Shown: positions 7,754 to 19,246, numbered from the stretch's first letter. The stretch: DNA of 64,000 nucleotides from Lacinutrix sp. WUR7 (GCF_016864015.1 NZ_CP045067.1:531001-595000), one strand, 5' to 3'. Made by a program: numbers and translations. The notes: a model not told the origin generated them from the sequence alone.

Positions 7754-10700
7754 ATGAAAAATGCCCTATTACTATTTGCTTTCCTACTTTCTTCTAGTAT
7801 GTTTTCCCAAGTTAAAATTGGAGACAATCCTAACGCGATTGACAATAATTCTATTTTAGAATTAGAAAGCACTGAAAAAGTTTTAGTCGTTACCAGAATA
7901 ACAACTGCACAAATGAATGCAATTACTCCTATTAATGGAGCAATCATTTATAACACAGAAGAAGATTGTTTATACCAATACAATAACTCATCTTGGACGA
8001 GCTTGTGTGTAGATGTAATGGCAAATGAGACGATAACAACATTGATAGATAACAATGACGGCTCTCTAAGTTACACAAACGAAGAAGGAACCATTACAAC
8101 AATTATTAAATCGGCATTTACAGACAATGGCGATGGAACTTTTACATTTGATAATGGAAATGGTGCACCACTAACATTAGACATCTCTGCATTAGAAACT
8201 ATTACTTCCCTTTTAGATAATGCAGATGGGACTTTCACTTATACTTCTGAAAACGGGACAGTAACAACCATTGATACAAATAGCGCCGAAACATTAACTA
8301 CAATATTATTAAACGCCGATAATACCAACATCGATTATACAGATGAAGACGGCATTACTACACAATTAGATTTATCTGCTATAGTTGCAAATTTAGAAGC
8401 ACTTACTACATTAGTAGACAACAACGACGGAACATTAACTTACACCGATGAAGATGGAAATCCGACTATTTTAGATGTTGCTAACTTGGAAACACTTACT
8501 TCGATCGCTTTAAATACAGACAATACTAACATCGATTATACAGACGAAGATGGCGTTACTACACAATTAGATTTATCTACAATAGTAGCAAATCTGGAAG
8601 CACTTACTACACTAGTAGACAACAACGACGGAACATTAACTTATACCGATGAAGATGGAAATCCGACTGTTTTAGATGTTGCAAACCTAGAAACATTAAC
8701 ATCCATTGCTTTAAATGCCGATAATACAAACATCGATTATACAGACGAAGATGGCATTACTACACAATTAGATTTATCTGCTATCGTTGCAAATTTAGAA
8801 GCACTTACTACATTAGTAGACAACAACGACGGAACATTAACTTACACCGATGAAGATGGAAATCCGACTATTTTAGATGTTGCTAACTTGGAAACTTTAA
8901 CATCCATTGCTTTAAATACAGACAATACCAACATCGATTATACAGATGAAAACGGCATTACTACACAATTAGATTTATCTGCAATCGTAGCAAACCTAGA
9001 AGCTTTAACAACATTAGTAGACAACAACGACGGAACATTAACTTACACCGATGAAGACGGAAATCCAACTATTTTAGATGTTGCAAACTTAGAAACATTA
9101 ACATCCATTGCTTTAAATGCCGATAATACAAACATCGATTATACAGGTGAAGATGGCGTTACTACACAATTAGATTTATCTGCAATAGTAGCAAATCTGG
9201 AAGCTTTAACAACATTAGTAGACAACAACGACGGAACATTAACCTACACCGATGAAGATGGAAATCCAACTGTTTTAGATGTTGCTAACTTAGAAACTTT
9301 AACTTCTATTGCTTTAAATGCCGATAATACAAACATCGATTATACAGATGAAGATGGTGTTACTACACAATTAGATTTATCTGCAATCGTAGCAAATTTA
9401 GAAGCACTTACGACATTAGTAGACAACAACGACGGGACATTAACTTACACCGATGAAGATGGAAATCCGACTGTTTTAGATGTTGCTAACTTGGAAACAT
9501 TAACATCCATTGCTTTAAATGCCGATAATACAAACATCGATTATACAGACGAAGATGGCATTACTACACAATTAGATTTATCTGCAATCGTAGCAAATTT
9601 AGAAGCACTTACGACATTAGTAGACAACAACGACGGAACATTAACTTACACCGATGAAGATGGAAATCCAACTGTTTTAGATGTTGCTAACTTGGAAACT
9701 TTAACTTCCATTGCTTTAAATGTTGATAATACTAACATCGATTATACAGATGAAGATGGCGTTACTACACAATTAGATTTATCTGCAATCGTAGCAAACC
9801 TGGAAGCTTTAACAACCTTAGTAGACAATAACGACGGAACATTAACCTACACCGATGAAGATGGAAATCCGACTATTTTAGATATTGCTAACTTGGAAAC
9901 ATTAACATCCATTGCTTTAAACACAGACAACACCAATATCGATTATACAGATGAAGATGGCGTTACTACACAATTAGATTTATCTGCAATCATAGCAAAT
10001 CTGGAAGCACTTACTACATTAGTAGATAACAACGACGGAACATTAACTTACACCGATGAAGATGGAAATCCAACTATTTTAGATGTTGCAAACTTAGAAA
10101 CATTAACATCCATTGCTTTAAATGCCGATAATACAAACATCGATTATACAGATGAAGATGGCGTTACTACACAATTAGATTTATCTGCAATCATAGCAAA
10201 TCTGGAAGCACTTACTACATTAGTAGATAACAACGACGGAACATTAACTTATACCGATGAAGATGGAAATCCGACTATTTTAGATGTTGCTAACTTAGAA
10301 ACTTTAACTTCTATTGCTTTAAATGCCGATAATACAAACATCGATTATACAGATGAAGATGGTGTTACTACACAATTAGATTTATCTGCAATCGTAGCAA
10401 ATTTAGAAGCACTTACGACATTAGTAGACAACAACGACGGGACATTAACTTACACCGATGAAGATGGAAATCCGACTGTTTTAGATGTTGCTAACTTGGA
10501 AACATTAACATCCATTGCTTTAAACACAGACAACACCAATATCGATTATACAGATGAAGATGGTGTTACTACACAATTAGATTTATCTGCAATCGTAGCA
10601 AACCTAGAAGCTTTAACAACATTAGTAGACAACAACGACGGAACATTAACTTACACCGATGAAGACGGAAATCCGACTATTTTAGATGTTGCTAACTTGG

Positions 10701-13700
10701 AAACACTTACTTCGATCGCTTTAAATACAGACAATACTAACATCGATTATACAGACGAAGATGGCGTTACTACACAATTAGATTTATCTACAATAGTAGC
10801 AAATCTGGAAGCACTTACTACACTAGTAGACAACAACGACGGAACATTAACTTACACCGATGAAGATGGAAATCCGACTGTTTTAGATGTTGCTAACTTA
10901 GAAACTTTAACTTCCATTGCTTTAAATGTTGATAATACTAACATCGATTATACAGATGAAGATGGCGTTACTACACAATTAGATTTATCTGCAATCGTAG
11001 CAAACCTGGAAGCTTTAACAACCTTCGTAGACAATAACGACGGAACATTAACCTACACCGATGAAGATGGAAATCCGACTGTTTTAGATGTTGCCAATCT
11101 GGAAACACTTACTTCGATCGCTTTAAATACCGATAATACAAACATCGATTATACAGATGAAGATGGTGTTACTACACAATTAGATTTATCTGCAATCGTA
11201 GCAAACCTGGAAACTTTAACAACATTAGTAGACAACAACGACGGAACATTAACCTACACCGATGAAGATGGGAACCCAACTGTTTTAGATGTTGCAAACC
11301 TAGAAACATTAACTTCTATTGCTTTAAATGCCGATAATACAAACATCGATTATACAAACGAAGATGGCGTTACTACACAATTAGACTTATCTGCTATCGT
11401 AGCAAACCTGGAAGCTCTAACAACATTAGTAGATAATAACGACGGAACATTAACCTACACCGATGAAGACGGAAACCCAACTGTTTTAGATATTGCTAAC
11501 TTAGAAACTTTAACATCCATTGCTTTAAATACAGACAATACCAACATCGATTATACAGACGAAGATGGTGTTACTACACAATTAGATTTATCTGCAATCG
11601 TAGCAAACCTGGAAACTTTAACAACATTAGCAGACAACAACGACGGAACATTAACCTACACCGATGAAGATGGGAACCCAACTGTTTTAGATGTTGCAAA
11701 CCTAGAAACATTAACTTCTATTGCTTTAAATGCCGATAATACAAACATCGATTATACAGACGAAGATGGCGTTACTACACAATTAGACTTATCTGCTATC
11801 GTAGCAAACCTGGAAGCTCTAACAACATTAGTAGATAATAACGACGGAACATTAACCTACACCGATGAAGATGGAAATCCGACTATTTTAGATGTTACTA
11901 ACTTAGAAACTTTAACTTCCATTGCTTTAAATACCGATAATACAAACATCGATTACACAGATGAAGATGGCGTTACCACACAATTAGATTTATCTGCAAT
12001 CATAGCAAATCTGGAAGCACTTACGACATTAGTAGACAATAACGACGGAACATTAACTTACACCGATGAAAATGGAGCGCAAACAACAATTAATGCTGCA
12101 AACTTAGAAACACTAACAACTCTAACGAATAATGGAGATTTAACCTATACCTATTTAAATGAAGCAGGCACAACAGTTGAAATTTCCGTAATAGATAACG
12201 ACAACGATTCCACAAATGAACTACAAGATTTGTTTTTAAATGGAACAGAATTACAGTTATCTAATCCTGCTACTCCTAATAATTTAGTGGATTTAACTAG
12301 TCAAATTACGTTAGAAATGTTTGCCGATGCTCCAAATCCGAATAGCGAAATATATTGGAATGGCACACAATGGGTATATGGTATTCGTGTAGTCAGTGTT
12401 AATAATTCTGTACCAGATCCAAGTGGAAATATAAATATCCCTATTGGAAATGTATATACAGGTCCAACAACAAGCACCGGAGATATCGGAGTAATTGAAG
12501 TTGGTGGAACACCGCAAGAAGGAGATATATATGTTGTAAACAGTGATGCCCCAGATCCAGCTCAAGTTGGAGCGACTTATATTTATGATAACGATTCCTC
12601 TGTTTGGATTGCAATAGATCCTTTTAATGCGGCTCTTTATGATCCTAGATATGTAAATGTTTCCGGAGATACTATGGTTGGAAACTTAGACATGAACGGA
12701 AACACGGTAACGGATTTAGGTCAACCAACTGGACCAAGCGATGCAACTCCAAAATCTTATGTGGATGCTATTGGTTTAGTGGATAATGGCGATGGAACTT
12801 TTAGTTTACAAAAACCAGACGGAACTATGGATACTGTAAATAAAGCGACATTAACAGCTAATTTAAATGGTACCTACACTTTTGATAATAACGACGGAAA
12901 CCCAATAATAATAGACATTTCAGCATTAGAGACTTTAACTTCTATTGCTCTTAATACCGATAACACTAATATTGATTATGTAGATGAAGATGGCATTACT
13001 ACACAATTAGATTTATCTGCAATCGTAGCAAATCTAGAAGCTTTAACAACTTTAGTAGACAACAACGACGGAACGTTAACCTATACCGATGAAGATGGAA
13101 ACCCAACGATTTTAAACGTTGCCAATCTAGAAACATTAACCGCTATAGCATTAAATCCAGACAATACAAATATCGATTATACAGATGAAGATGGTATTAC
13201 TACACAAATAAACCTTTCCAGCTTAGTTAACAATTTAGAAACTGTAACTACCATTACAGACAATACGAATGGTACTTTTACGTATTTGGATGAAAACGGA
13301 ACCGCAACAATCATATCGATTACAGATAATGATAATGACGCAACAAACGAAATTCAAACTGTAACCTCTACCGACAGTTCCGTTACAGTAACGACAGATA
13401 CAAACAACAATATCGATTTAAGTGTTACTCCTTTTGATGAAACTGCTTTACAATCTCAAATCACTACAAATGCAGATGATATTGATACTTTAGAAACAGA
13501 GCAAGTAACGCAAAATGCAAATATTCAAACAAATGCAGATGATATTGATACTTTAGAAACGGAACAAACAACGCAAAACACAGCTATTACAGATAATGCA
13601 ACGGCAATAGCAGATCATATTACTGCTGATGAAGATACAGATGCAACGAATGAAATTCAAACCGTAGCTTCTTCCGATAGTTCTGTTACAGTAACGACAG

Positions 13701-16700
13701 ATGCAAATAACAATATCGATTTAAGTGTTACTCCTTTTGATGAAACTGCTTTGCAATCGCAAATCACTACAAATGCGGATGATATTGATACTTTAGAAAC
13801 GGAACAAACGACGCAAAATACAGCTATTACAGATAACGCTTCAGATATCACTGACAATACAACTGCAATCGCAGATCATATTACTGCAGATGAAGATACA
13901 GATGCAACGAATGAAATTCAAACCGTAGCTTCTACCGACAGTTCCGTTACAGTAACGACAGATGCAAACAACAATATCGATTTAAGTGTTACTCCTTTTG
14001 ATGAAACGGCTTTGCAATCGCAAATCACTACAAATGCAGATGATATTGACACTTTAGAAACGGAACAAACGACGCAAAATACTGCAATTGCCGATAACGC
14101 AACTGCCATTACAGATAACGCTTCAGACATTTCAGATAACGCTTCAGACATAACAGACAATGCAACTGCAATAGCAGATCATATTAATGCAGATGAAGAT
14201 ACAGATGCAACAAACGAAATTCAAACCGTAGCTTCTACTGATAGTTCGGTTACAGTAACCACAGATGCAAACAATAATATCGATTTAAGTGTTACTCCTT
14301 TTGACGAAACTGCTTTGCAATCGCAAATAACAACTAACGCTGATGATATTGATGCACTGGAAACAGAGCAAACGACGCAAAACACAGCTATTACAGATAA
14401 TGCAACTGCAATCGCAGATCACATTACTGCAGATGAAGATACAGATGCAACTAATGAAATCCAAACAGTAACTTCTCCAGATAATTCAGTAACCGTTACT
14501 CCTAACGGAAACGATTTTGAATTAAGCGTTACTCCTTTTGATGAAACTGCTTTACAAACACAAATCACAACCAATGCAGATGATATTGATACTTTAGAGG
14601 CGGAACAAGTAACACAAGATGATGCCATTACGGACAATGCAACTGCAATCGCAGATCATATTACTGCGGATGAAGATACAGATGCAACTAACGAAATCCA
14701 AGCAGTAACTTCTCCAGATAATTCAGTAACCGTTACTCCTAACGGAAACGATTTTGAATTAAGCGTTACTCCTTTTGATGAAACTGCTTTACAAACACAA
14801 ATCACAACCAATGCAGATGACATTGATACGTTGGAAGCGGAACAAATAACACAAGATAATGCTATTACTGATAACGTTTCAGATATTACTGACAATGCAA
14901 CTGCAATCGCAGATCATATTACTGCGGATGAAGATACAGATGCAACTAATGAAATCCAAGCAGTAACTTCTCCAGATAATTCGGTAACGGTTACTCCTAA
15001 CGGAAACGATTTTGAATTAAGCGTTACTCCTTTTGATGAAACGGCCTTACAAACGCAAATCACAACCAATGCAGATGATATTGATACGTTGGAAGCGGAA
15101 CAAATAACACAAGATGATGCTATTACCAATAACGTTTCAGATATTACTGACAATGCAACTGCCATCGCAGATCATATTACTGCAGATGAAGATACAGATG
15201 CAACTAACGAAATCCAAGCAGTAACTTCTCCAGATAATTCGGTAACGGTTACTCCTAACGGAAACGATTTTGAATTAAGCGTTACTCCTTTTGATGAAAC
15301 TGCTTTACAAACACAAATCACAACCAATGCTGATGATATTGATACTTTAGAAGCAGAACAAGTAACACAAGATGATGCTATTACTGATAACGTTTCAGAT
15401 ATTACTGACAATGCAACTGCCATCGCAGATCATATTACTGAAGATGAAGATACAGATGCAACTAATGAAATCCAAACAGTAACTTCTCCAGACAATTCAG
15501 TAACGGTTACTCCTAACGGAAACGATTTTGAATTAAGCGTTACTCCTTTTGATGAAACGGCCTTACAAACGCAAATCACAACCAATGCAGATGATATTGA
15601 TACGTTGGAAGCGGAACAAATAACACAAGATGATGCTATTACCAATAACGTTTCAGATATTACTGACAATGCAACTGCCATCGCAGATCATATTACTGCA
15701 GATGAAGATACAGATGCAACTAACGAAATCCAAGCAGTAACTTCTCCAGATAATTCGGTAACGGTTACTCCTAACGGAAACGATTTTGAATTAAGCGTTA
15801 CTCCTTTTGATGAAACTGCTTTACAAACACAAATCACAACCAATGCTGATGATATTGATACTTTAGAAGCAGAACAAGTAACACAAGATGATGCTATTAC
15901 TGATAACGTTTCAGATATTACTGACAATGCAACTGCCATCGCAGATCATATTACTGAAGATGAAGATACAGATGCAACTAATGAAATCCAAACAGTAACT
16001 TCTCCAGACAATTCAGTAACGGTTACTCCTAACGGAAACGATTTTGAATTAAGCGTTACTCCTTTTGATGAAACTGCTTTACAAACACAAATCACAACCA
16101 ATGCAGATGATATTGACACTTTAGAAGCAGAACAAGTAACACAGAATGATGCTATTACGGACAATGCAACTGATATCGCAGATCACATTACTGCAGATGA
16201 AGATACAGATGCAACTAATGAAATCCAAACAGTAACTTCTCCGGATAATTCAGTAACCGTTACTCCCAACGGAAACGATTTTGAATTAAGCGTTACTCCT
16301 TTTGATGAAACGGCCTTACAAACGCAAATCACAACCAATGCAGATGATATTGATACTTTAGAAGCAGAACAAGTAACACAAGATGATGCTATTACGGACA
16401 ATGCAACTGCAATCGCAGATCATATTACTGCGGATGAAGATACAGATGCTACTAATGAAATCCAAGCAGTAACTTCTCCGGATAATTCGGTAACGGTTAC
16501 TCCTAACGGAAACGATTTTGAATTAAGCGTTACTCCTTTTGATGAAACTGCTTTACAAACGCAAATCACAACCAATGCAGATGATATTGATACGTTGGAA
16601 GCGGAACAAATAACACAAGATAATGCTATTACTGATAACGTTTCAGATATTACTAACAATGCTACTGCAATTGCAGACCACATTACTGCAGATGAAGATA

Positions 16701-19246
16701 CAGATGCAACTAACGAAATCCAAGCAGTAACTTCTCCAGACAATTCAGTAACGGTTACTCCTAACGGAAACGATTTTGAATTAAGCGTTACTCCTTTTGA
16801 TGAAACTGCTTTACAAACACAAATCACAACCAATGCAGATGATATTGACACTTTAGAAGCAGAACAAGTAACACAAGATGATGCTATTACGGACAATGCA
16901 ACTGCAATCGCAGATCATATTACTGCGGATGAAGATACAGATGCTACTAATGAAATCCAAACAGTAACTTCTCCAGATAATTCAGTAACCGTTACTCCTA
17001 ACGGAAACGATTTTGAATTAAGCGTTACTCCTTTTGATGAAACTGCTTTACAAACACAAATCACAACCAATGCAGATGATATTGATACGTTGGAAGCGGA
17101 ACAAATAACACAAGATGATGCTATTACCGATAACGTTTCAGATATTACTGACAATGCAACTGCCATCGCAGATCATATTACTGCTGATGAAGATATAGAT
17201 GCAACTAATGAAATCCAAGCAGTAACTTCTCCAGATAATTCGGTAACGGTTACTCCTAACGGAAACGATTTTGAATTAAGCGTTACTCCTTTTGATGAAA
17301 CCGCTTTACAAACACAAATCACAACCAATGCAGATGATATTGATACGTTGGAAGCAGAACAAGTAACACAAAACGATGCTATTACTGACAATGCAACTGC
17401 AATCGCAGATCATATTACTGCGGATGAAGATATAGATGCAACTAATGAAATCCAAGCAGTAACTTCTCCAGATAATTCGGTAACGGTTACTCCTAACGGA
17501 AACGATTTTGAATTAAGCGTTACTCCTTTTGATGAAACCGCTTTACAAACACAAATCACAACCAATGCAGATGATATTGATACGTTGGAAGCAGAACAAG
17601 TAACACAAAACGATGCTATTACTGACAATGCAACTGCAATCGCAGATCATATTACTGCGGATGAAGATATAGATGCAACTAATGAAATCCAAGCAGTAAC
17701 TTCTCCAGATAATTCGGTAACGGTTACTCCTAACGGAAACGATTTTGAATTAAGCGTTACTCCTTTTGACGAAACGGCCTTACAAACGCAAATCACAACC
17801 AATGCAGATGATATTGATACTTTAGAGGCGGAACAAGTAACACAAGATGATGCCATTACGGACAATGCAACTGATATCGCAGATCATATTACTGTAGATG
17901 AAGATACCGATGCAACTAACGAAATTCAAATGATAGAATCTACAGACGGTTCAATTAGTGTTAGTAACGACGGTGATAACAATTATGATTTATCCATAAC
18001 TATTCCTGCTAATAATGATAACGATAGTACAAATGAACTTAACAGCACTGTAATTCTTAATGGTACAAATCTTGAAACTACAGATGCTGGAGGAACAATT
18101 ACTACAGATCTTTCATCCTTATCTTCAAATGTAACACAAGTAGTAACTACTGGTAATGCTATTGCAACACATACCTCTGGTGATGGCACTGCCATAGCAA
18201 TCGAAGAAACAGTAACAACATTAGTTGATAACACAGATGGTACGGTAACCTACACAAATGAAAGTAACGTTTCTACTACCGTTGGAATTGTTGGACCGCA
18301 AGGACCTGCCGGTGCAGACGGAATAAATGGTGTTGATGGAGCAACTGGAACTGCTGGTGCAGACGGAATAAATGGTGTCGATGGAGCAACTGGACCTGCC
18401 GGTGCAGACGGAATAAATGGTGTTGATGGAGCAACTGGACCTGCTGGTGCAGACGGAATAGATGGTGTCGATGGAGCAACTGGACCTGCCGGTGCAGACG
18501 GAATAAATGGTGTTGATGGAGCAACTGGACCTGCTGGTGCAGACGGAATAGATGGCGTTGATGGTGCAACTGGACCTGCTGGTGCAAACGGAATAGATGG
18601 TGTTGATGGAGCAACTGGACCTGCTGGTGCAGACGGAATAGATGGCGTTGATGGTGCAACTGGACCTGCTGGTGCAAACGGAATAGATGGTGTTGATGGT
18701 GCAACTGGACCTGCTGGTGCAAACGGAATAGATGGTGTTGATGGTGCAACTGGACCTGCTGGTGCAAACGGAATAGATGGTGTTGATGGAGCAACTGGAC
18801 CCGAAGGACCTGTAGGTCCTTCCGGAACTTATATCGGTCATTTTATAATTACAGGAACAGGAAATCAAACAATTACAGGACTTCCCTTTGAACCTTCACA
18901 GATAACATTTCAGGCCTATCCTAATATTGAAAGTGAAAATATAAATAACGACAATGGTGTTAATAATAACGATAACGGATTTAATAATTCTTTTGGAGGA
19001 ATGACAGGTTATGCAAGAGGAACGACCCAGCAAGTAATTTATGTTGGTGGTAGTGGATCATCCATTAATGATATTTCTCGTTACGCTTCAAGCACACATT
19101 GCATAGGTATTAGATACTCCAATAATAACGGAGATAATTTAGGTTTAACATCTGCAAGTTTCACCTCTTTTAATGCAACCGGTTTTACAATAAACGTAGA
19201 TAACAAAACAGAGAATATACTCGTAATTTACACAGCTTATGAATAA
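7754..19246 (+). CDS. Giant repetitive fibre-like secreted protein (3830 aa)
   Basis: The product begins with a clean signal peptide (MKNALLLFAFLLSSSMFSQ). Order of parts: a unique region to about residue 172; 19 units of exactly 67 residues (about 173-1445); a unique region with a phage tail-fibre-like motif, GDTMVGNLDMNGNTV and later PKSYVDA, at about 1638-1672; two more diverged 67-residue units (about 1716-1830); 18 units of 79-101 residues with heptad coiled-coil parts (about 1862-3385); a linker; 11 collagen-like 15-residue units (about 3514-3690); and a C-terminal head of about 140 residues. Asp, Asn and Thr dominate and Cys is nearly absent. This is the build of a long trimeric surface fibre. 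It has no T9SS sorting domain of its own; the overlapping downstream gene does. Cell attachment or adhesion is inferred, not shown. Confidence 0.9.
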   Translation: MKNALLLFAFLLSSSMFSQVKIGDNPNAIDNNSILELESTEKVLVVTRITTAQMNAITPINGAIIYNTEEDCLYQYNNSSWTSLCVDVMANETITTLIDNNDGSLSYTNEEGTITTIIKSAFTDNGDGTFTFDNGNGAPLTLDISALETITSLLDNADGTFTYTSENGTVTTIDTNSAETLTTILLNADNTNIDYTDEDGITTQLDLSAIVANLEALTTLVDNNDGTLTYTDEDGNPTILDVANLETLTSIALNTDNTNIDYTDEDGVTTQLDLSTIVANLEALTTLVDNNDGTLTYTDEDGNPTVLDVANLETLTSIALNADNTNIDYTDEDGITTQLDLSAIVANLEALTTLVDNNDGTLTYTDEDGNPTILDVANLETLTSIALNTDNTNIDYTDENGITTQLDLSAIVANLEALTTLVDNNDGTLTYTDEDGNPTILDVANLETLTSIALNADNTNIDYTGEDGVTTQLDLSAIVANLEALTTLVDNNDGTLTYTDEDGNPTVLDVANLETLTSIALNADNTNIDYTDEDGVTTQLDLSAIVANLEALTTLVDNNDGTLTYTDEDGNPTVLDVANLETLTSIALNADNTNIDYTDEDGITTQLDLSAIVANLEALTTLVDNNDGTLTYTDEDGNPTVLDVANLETLTSIALNVDNTNIDYTDEDGVTTQLDLSAIVANLEALTTLVDNNDGTLTYTDEDGNPTILDIANLETLTSIALNTDNTNIDYTDEDGVTTQLDLSAIIANLEALTTLVDNNDGTLTYTDEDGNPTILDVANLETLTSIALNADNTNIDYTDEDGVTTQLDLSAIIANLEALTTLVDNNDGTLTYTDEDGNPTILDVANLETLTSIALNADNTNIDYTDEDGVTTQLDLSAIVANLEALTTLVDNNDGTLTYTDEDGNPTVLDVANLETLTSIALNTDNTNIDYTDEDGVTTQLDLSAIVANLEALTTLVDNNDGTLTYTDEDGNPTILDVANLETLTSIALNTDNTNIDYTDEDGVTTQLDLSTIVANLEALTTLVDNNDGTLTYTDEDGNPTVLDVANLETLTSIALNVDNTNIDYTDEDGVTTQLDLSAIVANLEALTTFVDNNDGTLTYTDEDGNPTVLDVANLETLTSIALNTDNTNIDYTDEDGVTTQLDLSAIVANLETLTTLVDNNDGTLTYTDEDGNPTVLDVANLETLTSIALNADNTNIDYTNEDGVTTQLDLSAIVANLEALTTLVDNNDGTLTYTDEDGNPTVLDIANLETLTSIALNTDNTNIDYTDEDGVTTQLDLSAIVANLETLTTLADNNDGTLTYTDEDGNPTVLDVANLETLTSIALNADNTNIDYTDEDGVTTQLDLSAIVANLEALTTLVDNNDGTLTYTDEDGNPTILDVTNLETLTSIALNTDNTNIDYTDEDGVTTQLDLSAIIANLEALTTLVDNNDGTLTYTDENGAQTTINAANLETLTTLTNNGDLTYTYLNEAGTTVEISVIDNDNDSTNELQDLFLNGTELQLSNPATPNNLVDLTSQITLEMFADAPNPNSEIYWNGTQWVYGIRVVSVNNSVPDPSGNINIPIGNVYTGPTTSTGDIGVIEVGGTPQEGDIYVVNSDAPDPAQVGATYIYDNDSSVWIAIDPFNAALYDPRYVNVSGDTMVGNLDMNGNTVTDLGQPTGPSDATPKSYVDAIGLVDNGDGTFSLQKPDGTMDTVNKATLTANLNGTYTFDNNDGNPIIIDISALETLTSIALNTDNTNIDYVDEDGITTQLDLSAIVANLEALTTLVDNNDGTLTYTDEDGNPTILNVANLETLTAIALNPDNTNIDYTDEDGITTQINLSSLVNNLETVTTITDNTNGTFTYLDENGTATIISITDNDNDATNEIQTVTSTDSSVTVTTDTNNNIDLSVTPFDETALQSQITTNADDIDTLETEQVTQNANIQTNADDIDTLETEQTTQNTAITDNATAIADHITADEDTDATNEIQTVASSDSSVTVTTDANNNIDLSVTPFDETALQSQITTNADDIDTLETEQTTQNTAITDNASDITDNTTAIADHITADEDTDATNEIQTVASTDSSVTVTTDANNNIDLSVTPFDETALQSQITTNADDIDTLETEQTTQNTAIADNATAITDNASDISDNASDITDNATAIADHINADEDTDATNEIQTVASTDSSVTVTTDANNNIDLSVTPFDETALQSQITTNADDIDALETEQTTQNTAITDNATAIADHITADEDTDATNEIQTVTSPDNSVTVTPNGNDFELSVTPFDETALQTQITTNADDIDTLEAEQVTQDDAITDNATAIADHITADEDTDATNEIQAVTSPDNSVTVTPNGNDFELSVTPFDETALQTQITTNADDIDTLEAEQITQDNAITDNVSDITDNATAIADHITADEDTDATNEIQAVTSPDNSVTVTPNGNDFELSVTPFDETALQTQITTNADDIDTLEAEQITQDDAITNNVSDITDNATAIADHITADEDTDATNEIQAVTSPDNSVTVTPNGNDFELSVTPFDETALQTQITTNADDIDTLEAEQVTQDDAITDNVSDITDNATAIADHITEDEDTDATNEIQTVTSPDNSVTVTPNGNDFELSVTPFDETALQTQITTNADDIDTLEAEQITQDDAITNNVSDITDNATAIADHITADEDTDATNEIQAVTSPDNSVTVTPNGNDFELSVTPFDETALQTQITTNADDIDTLEAEQVTQDDAITDNVSDITDNATAIADHITEDEDTDATNEIQTVTSPDNSVTVTPNGNDFELSVTPFDETALQTQITTNADDIDTLEAEQVTQNDAITDNATDIADHITADEDTDATNEIQTVTSPDNSVTVTPNGNDFELSVTPFDETALQTQITTNADDIDTLEAEQVTQDDAITDNATAIADHITADEDTDATNEIQAVTSPDNSVTVTPNGNDFELSVTPFDETALQTQITTNADDIDTLEAEQITQDNAITDNVSDITNNATAIADHITADEDTDATNEIQAVTSPDNSVTVTPNGNDFELSVTPFDETALQTQITTNADDIDTLEAEQVTQDDAITDNATAIADHITADEDTDATNEIQTVTSPDNSVTVTPNGNDFELSVTPFDETALQTQITTNADDIDTLEAEQITQDDAITDNVSDITDNATAIADHITADEDIDATNEIQAVTSPDNSVTVTPNGNDFELSVTPFDETALQTQITTNADDIDTLEAEQVTQNDAITDNATAIADHITADEDIDATNEIQAVTSPDNSVTVTPNGNDFELSVTPFDETALQTQITTNADDIDTLEAEQVTQNDAITDNATAIADHITADEDIDATNEIQAVTSPDNSVTVTPNGNDFELSVTPFDETALQTQITTNADDIDTLEAEQVTQDDAITDNATDIADHITVDEDTDATNEIQMIESTDGSISVSNDGDNNYDLSITIPANNDNDSTNELNSTVILNGTNLETTDAGGTITTDLSSLSSNVTQVVTTGNAIATHTSGDGTAIAIEETVTTLVDNTDGTVTYTNESNVSTTVGIVGPQGPAGADGINGVDGATGTAGADGINGVDGATGPAGADGINGVDGATGPAGADGIDGVDGATGPAGADGINGVDGATGPAGADGIDGVDGATGPAGANGIDGVDGATGPAGADGIDGVDGATGPAGANGIDGVDGATGPAGANGIDGVDGATGPAGANGIDGVDGATGPEGPVGPSGTYIGHFIITGTGNQTITGLPFEPSQITFQAYPNIESENINNDNGVNNNDNGFNNSFGGMTGYARGTTQQVIYVGGSGSSINDISRYASSTHCIGIRYSNNNGDNLGLTSASFTSFNATGFTINVDNKTENILVIYTAYE
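8270..12088 (+). repeat. 19 tandem 201-bp repeats (67-aa units) in the giant gene
   Basis: Units start at 8270 and recur every 201 bp without a single length change; I checked the phase at units 2, 3, 10 and after the last. The consensus runs LDVANLETLTSIALN, NTNIDYTDEDGVTTQ, LDLSAIVANLEALTTLV and DNNDGTLTYTDEDGNPT. Variation is confined to a few sites (T/A/V after ALN, V/I after EDG, V/I after NPT, I/V in AIVAN). The first and last units are the most diverged. Each unit alternates two near-copies of a DxDGxxTxxD hairpin, so the fold may be a beta-solenoid or beta-prism. Confidence 0.92.
13337..17908 (+). repeat. 18 tandem 237-303-bp repeats with coiled-coil heptads in the giant gene
   Basis: Units start at DATNEIQ. 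Each has a beta part (SVTVTPNGNDFELSVTPF) and a helical part with hydrophobic residues every seventh position (I-TTNADD-I, A-I-TDNATA-I-ADH). Observed lengths are 101, 87, 101, 80, 79 and 86 residues; differences within each of two subtypes (base 80 and base 79) are always 7, 14 or 21 residues, that is, whole heptads. Asn at the second core position is typical of trimeric coiled coils. The last fourteen units are nearly identical in DNA. Confidence 0.9.
18293..18825 (+). repeat. Collagen-like 45-bp repeats in the giant gene
   Basis: Eleven units of 15 residues follow the Gly-X-Y rule without a break: GPQGPAGADG, then GINGVDGATGPAGAD with N/D changes, ending GPEGPVGPSG. Bacterial collagen-like runs form trimeric triple helices, consistent with the trimeric coiled-coil repeats before them. 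Confidence 0.92.

Noticed and set aside
12665-12776. Prophage remnant, from the tail-fibre-like motif in the giant protein
   Set aside because: No other phage gene, integrase or attachment site is seen. The motif is used in non-phage surface fibres, and the gene has a bacterial signal peptide.
13657-18868. Many long open frames on the minus strand, antisense to the giant gene, including repeated 72-83-residue frames and frames of 158, 172 and 215 residues
   Set aside because: They recur with the period of the sense repeats and are produced by the repeated codon pattern. Their translations are low-complexity, and they lack start regions or promoters of their own.
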